DNA from: Plecoglossus altivelis
Taxonomy: Eukaryota; Chordata; Actinopteri; Osmeriformes; Plecoglossidae
Direction: 5' to 3'
NCBI GenBank assembly: GCA_036571765.1
Contig: BROE01000006.1
Span: 14,858,001-14,922,000 of the forward strand
Length of the DNA: 64,000 nt
In this document: in pieces, positions 63,501 through 64,000 of the stretch
How the letters are laid out: every line of letters begins with the position of its first letter
Position numbering within the stretch: position 1 is the first letter of the stretch
Position numbers and translations under genes: made by a program
The notes under the pieces: generated by a model
Seen by the model: only the letters and a program-made list of their open reading frames with translations
The model's database searches: none
What the model was told of the DNA's origin: nothing

Positions 63501-63950
63501 GATTCTGCTCACTCAGCATGACAGAGCGGGAAAGAGCCCCGCTCACGACACACCCGCAGCACGACGCATGAGGCAACGACGACGCACTGCGCGTGGACCT
63601 AGATGTCGGAGAATGGACACGCCACACACACCATCAGGAGGGAGGGAGGGAGGGAGGGAGGGAGGGAGACAGAGAGAAAGAGATGTAACGAGAGAGAGAA
63701 AGAGAGCGAGCATGAAAGAGAGAAAGAAAGACAGAAAGAAAGAGGGGATGGACAAAGATAGAGAGGGACAGATCCACCAAGAGAGCAGAGGAGAGAGATA
63801 GAAGGAGGGATGACGAGTGATGGATGACGCTCCCACAGCCTTCTCACCTCATGATGTCTTCCACCTGCTCTGATCCCAGCTCCTCCACCACCGTGTCATT
63901 AATCTGCAGCACTTGATCTCCTGGGAACAGCATCCCATCCGCTGGGCCCC
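54517..63950 (-). CDS. frmpd1: FERM and PDZ domain-containing protein 1 (5' end beyond the window)
   Basis: Minus-strand exons, using one copy of the duplicated pair: 63950-63848, 63261-63216, 63030-62926, 62040-61945, 61636-61511, 61256-61137, 60614-60481, 60273-60147, 59908-59816, 59406-59224, 58899-58698, 58470-57391 and 57248-54517. These give about 1714 residues. It enters in a PDZ domain (GMLFPGDQVLQIND). The linker EKRARLKSNPVKVRFAEE leads into a FERM domain (LPNVLKVYLENGQTKAF, KLSIRSIEYFSLALE, SDVLQERFAVEMKC-like, FISPTLL, SKDLACLLGGY-like). A long disordered region follows, with acidic runs (SDSDDSSDED), PEST/proline-rich stretches and three NGPKPENGP-type repeats. Human FRMPD1 has the same order and binds AGS3/LGN TPR proteins at the membrane. 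The order matches FRMPD1 better than FRMPD3/4. The last exon alone codes 910 residues and ends HVPLNF. Confidence 0.92.
58985..59219. repeat. GT-rich minisatellite in a frmpd1 intron
   Basis: Units of TGTGTGTATGGCTGTGTGTG with CAGG or CTGG interruptions. It starts only a few bases past the donor at 59223, so the pre-mRNA carries a CA-rich tract there. Confidence 0.9.
60330..60400 (-). mobile_element. Possible short LINE/SINE 3' tail fragment
   Basis: The minus strand reads CTTGCAATGACAATAAATAA, close to the common fish non-LTR tail motif. It sits in a frmpd1 intron. The evidence is one motif only. Confidence 0.25.
60618..60905. repeat. 22-24 bp minisatellite (ACATGAAAACACACACGCAG), about 12 copies
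   Basis: It is in a frmpd1 intron and ends immediately before the acceptor at 60615, so the pre-mRNA has a UG-rich tract in place of a clean polypyrimidine tract. Confidence 0.93.
62232..62792. repeat. Tandem duplication, copy B (two frmpd1 exons)
   Basis: It begins CTACCTAGCTGACTAG and ends GGGAGTCCCCTC. It holds exon copies 62677-62632 (46 bases) and 62448-62344 (105 bases, starting NPKSSIM). Coding bases are identical to copy A, which lies 582 bases to the right; the introns differ by a few bases and small indels. A 19-C run separates the copies. Confidence 0.93.
62796..62814. repeat. Poly-C run at the duplication junction
   Basis: Nineteen C in a row at the join between copies B and A. 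Confidence 0.9.
62814..63376. repeat. Tandem duplication, copy A (two frmpd1 exons)
   Basis: It holds exon copies 63261-63216 and 63030-62926, with the same splice sites as copy B. As the copy nearer the PDZ exon, it is the default choice in the gene model. Differences from copy B include CAGCTGTTAGTAG against CACTGTTACAGAAG, and ACGGCTAACAC against ACGCACAC. Confidence 0.93.
63642..63668. repeat. (GGGA)n microsatellite in a frmpd1 intron
   Basis: Seven GGGA units, followed by GA-rich DNA up to about 63805. Confidence 0.9.
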
Positions 63951-63953
63951 CTA

Positions 63954-63977
63954 CACACACACACACACACACACACA
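63954..63977. repeat. (CA)n microsatellite
   Basis: It lies directly upstream (on the minus strand) of the PDZ exon acceptor at 63951. Confidence 0.85.
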
Positions 63978-64000
63978 GAAGCACACACGCATTCGCACAC

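Overview
The window looks like nuclear DNA of a ray-finned (teleost) fish. Genes have GT-AG introns and vertebrate proteins, intergenic DNA is crowded with CA/GT, CT/GA and minisatellite repeats, and one clade-typical LINE tail is visible. There are no bacterial operons, phage genes or CRISPR arrays. All gene names rest on reading the translations; no database search was run.

Layout. (1) 1-22.4 kb: no confident gene. This is repeat-rich intergenic or intronic DNA with a few TAAT-rich, enhancer-like patches and a possible tiny exon at the left edge. (2) 22.9-25.2 kb: a compact head-to-head pair sharing about 300 bp of promoter: smim19 (minus, 3 exons) and a 250-residue AhpD-like peroxidase-related protein with a mitochondrial-type leader (plus, 5 exons, one GC-AG intron). 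(3) 26.6-31.9 kb: klb, beta-Klotho (minus, 6 coding exons, 1083 residues). (4) 34.6-37.0 kb: a TLR1-subfamily receptor (plus, one coding exon). (5) 38.5-45.0 kb: ints10, Integrator subunit 10 (minus, 17 core exons plus a 69-nt candidate cassette exon). (6) 47.4-48.4 kb: slc25a51, the mitochondrial NAD+ carrier (plus, one coding exon). (7) 48.4-54.5 kb: intergenic, with a 20-bp minisatellite of about 28 copies. (8) 54.5-64 kb: the 3' part of frmpd1 (minus; the start lies beyond the right edge), with a 0.58-kb tandem duplication covering two exons.

The genes form no single pathway. klb with tlr1, and slc25a51 with frmpd1, are pairs that lie near each other in mammals too (from memory, human 4p14 and 9p13), so the window looks like a join of ancestral vertebrate blocks. 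Immune sensing (TLR1), FGF19/21 co-reception (KLB), snRNA 3'-end processing (INTS10), mitochondrial NAD+ import (SLC25A51) and G-protein/AGS3 scaffolding (FRMPD1) are the roles known from the families.

The points most worth checking are the frmpd1 exon duplication (real or an assembly artefact), two in-frame alternative-splicing opportunities in ints10, and the AhpD-like protein, which is the closest thing here to an undescribed system.
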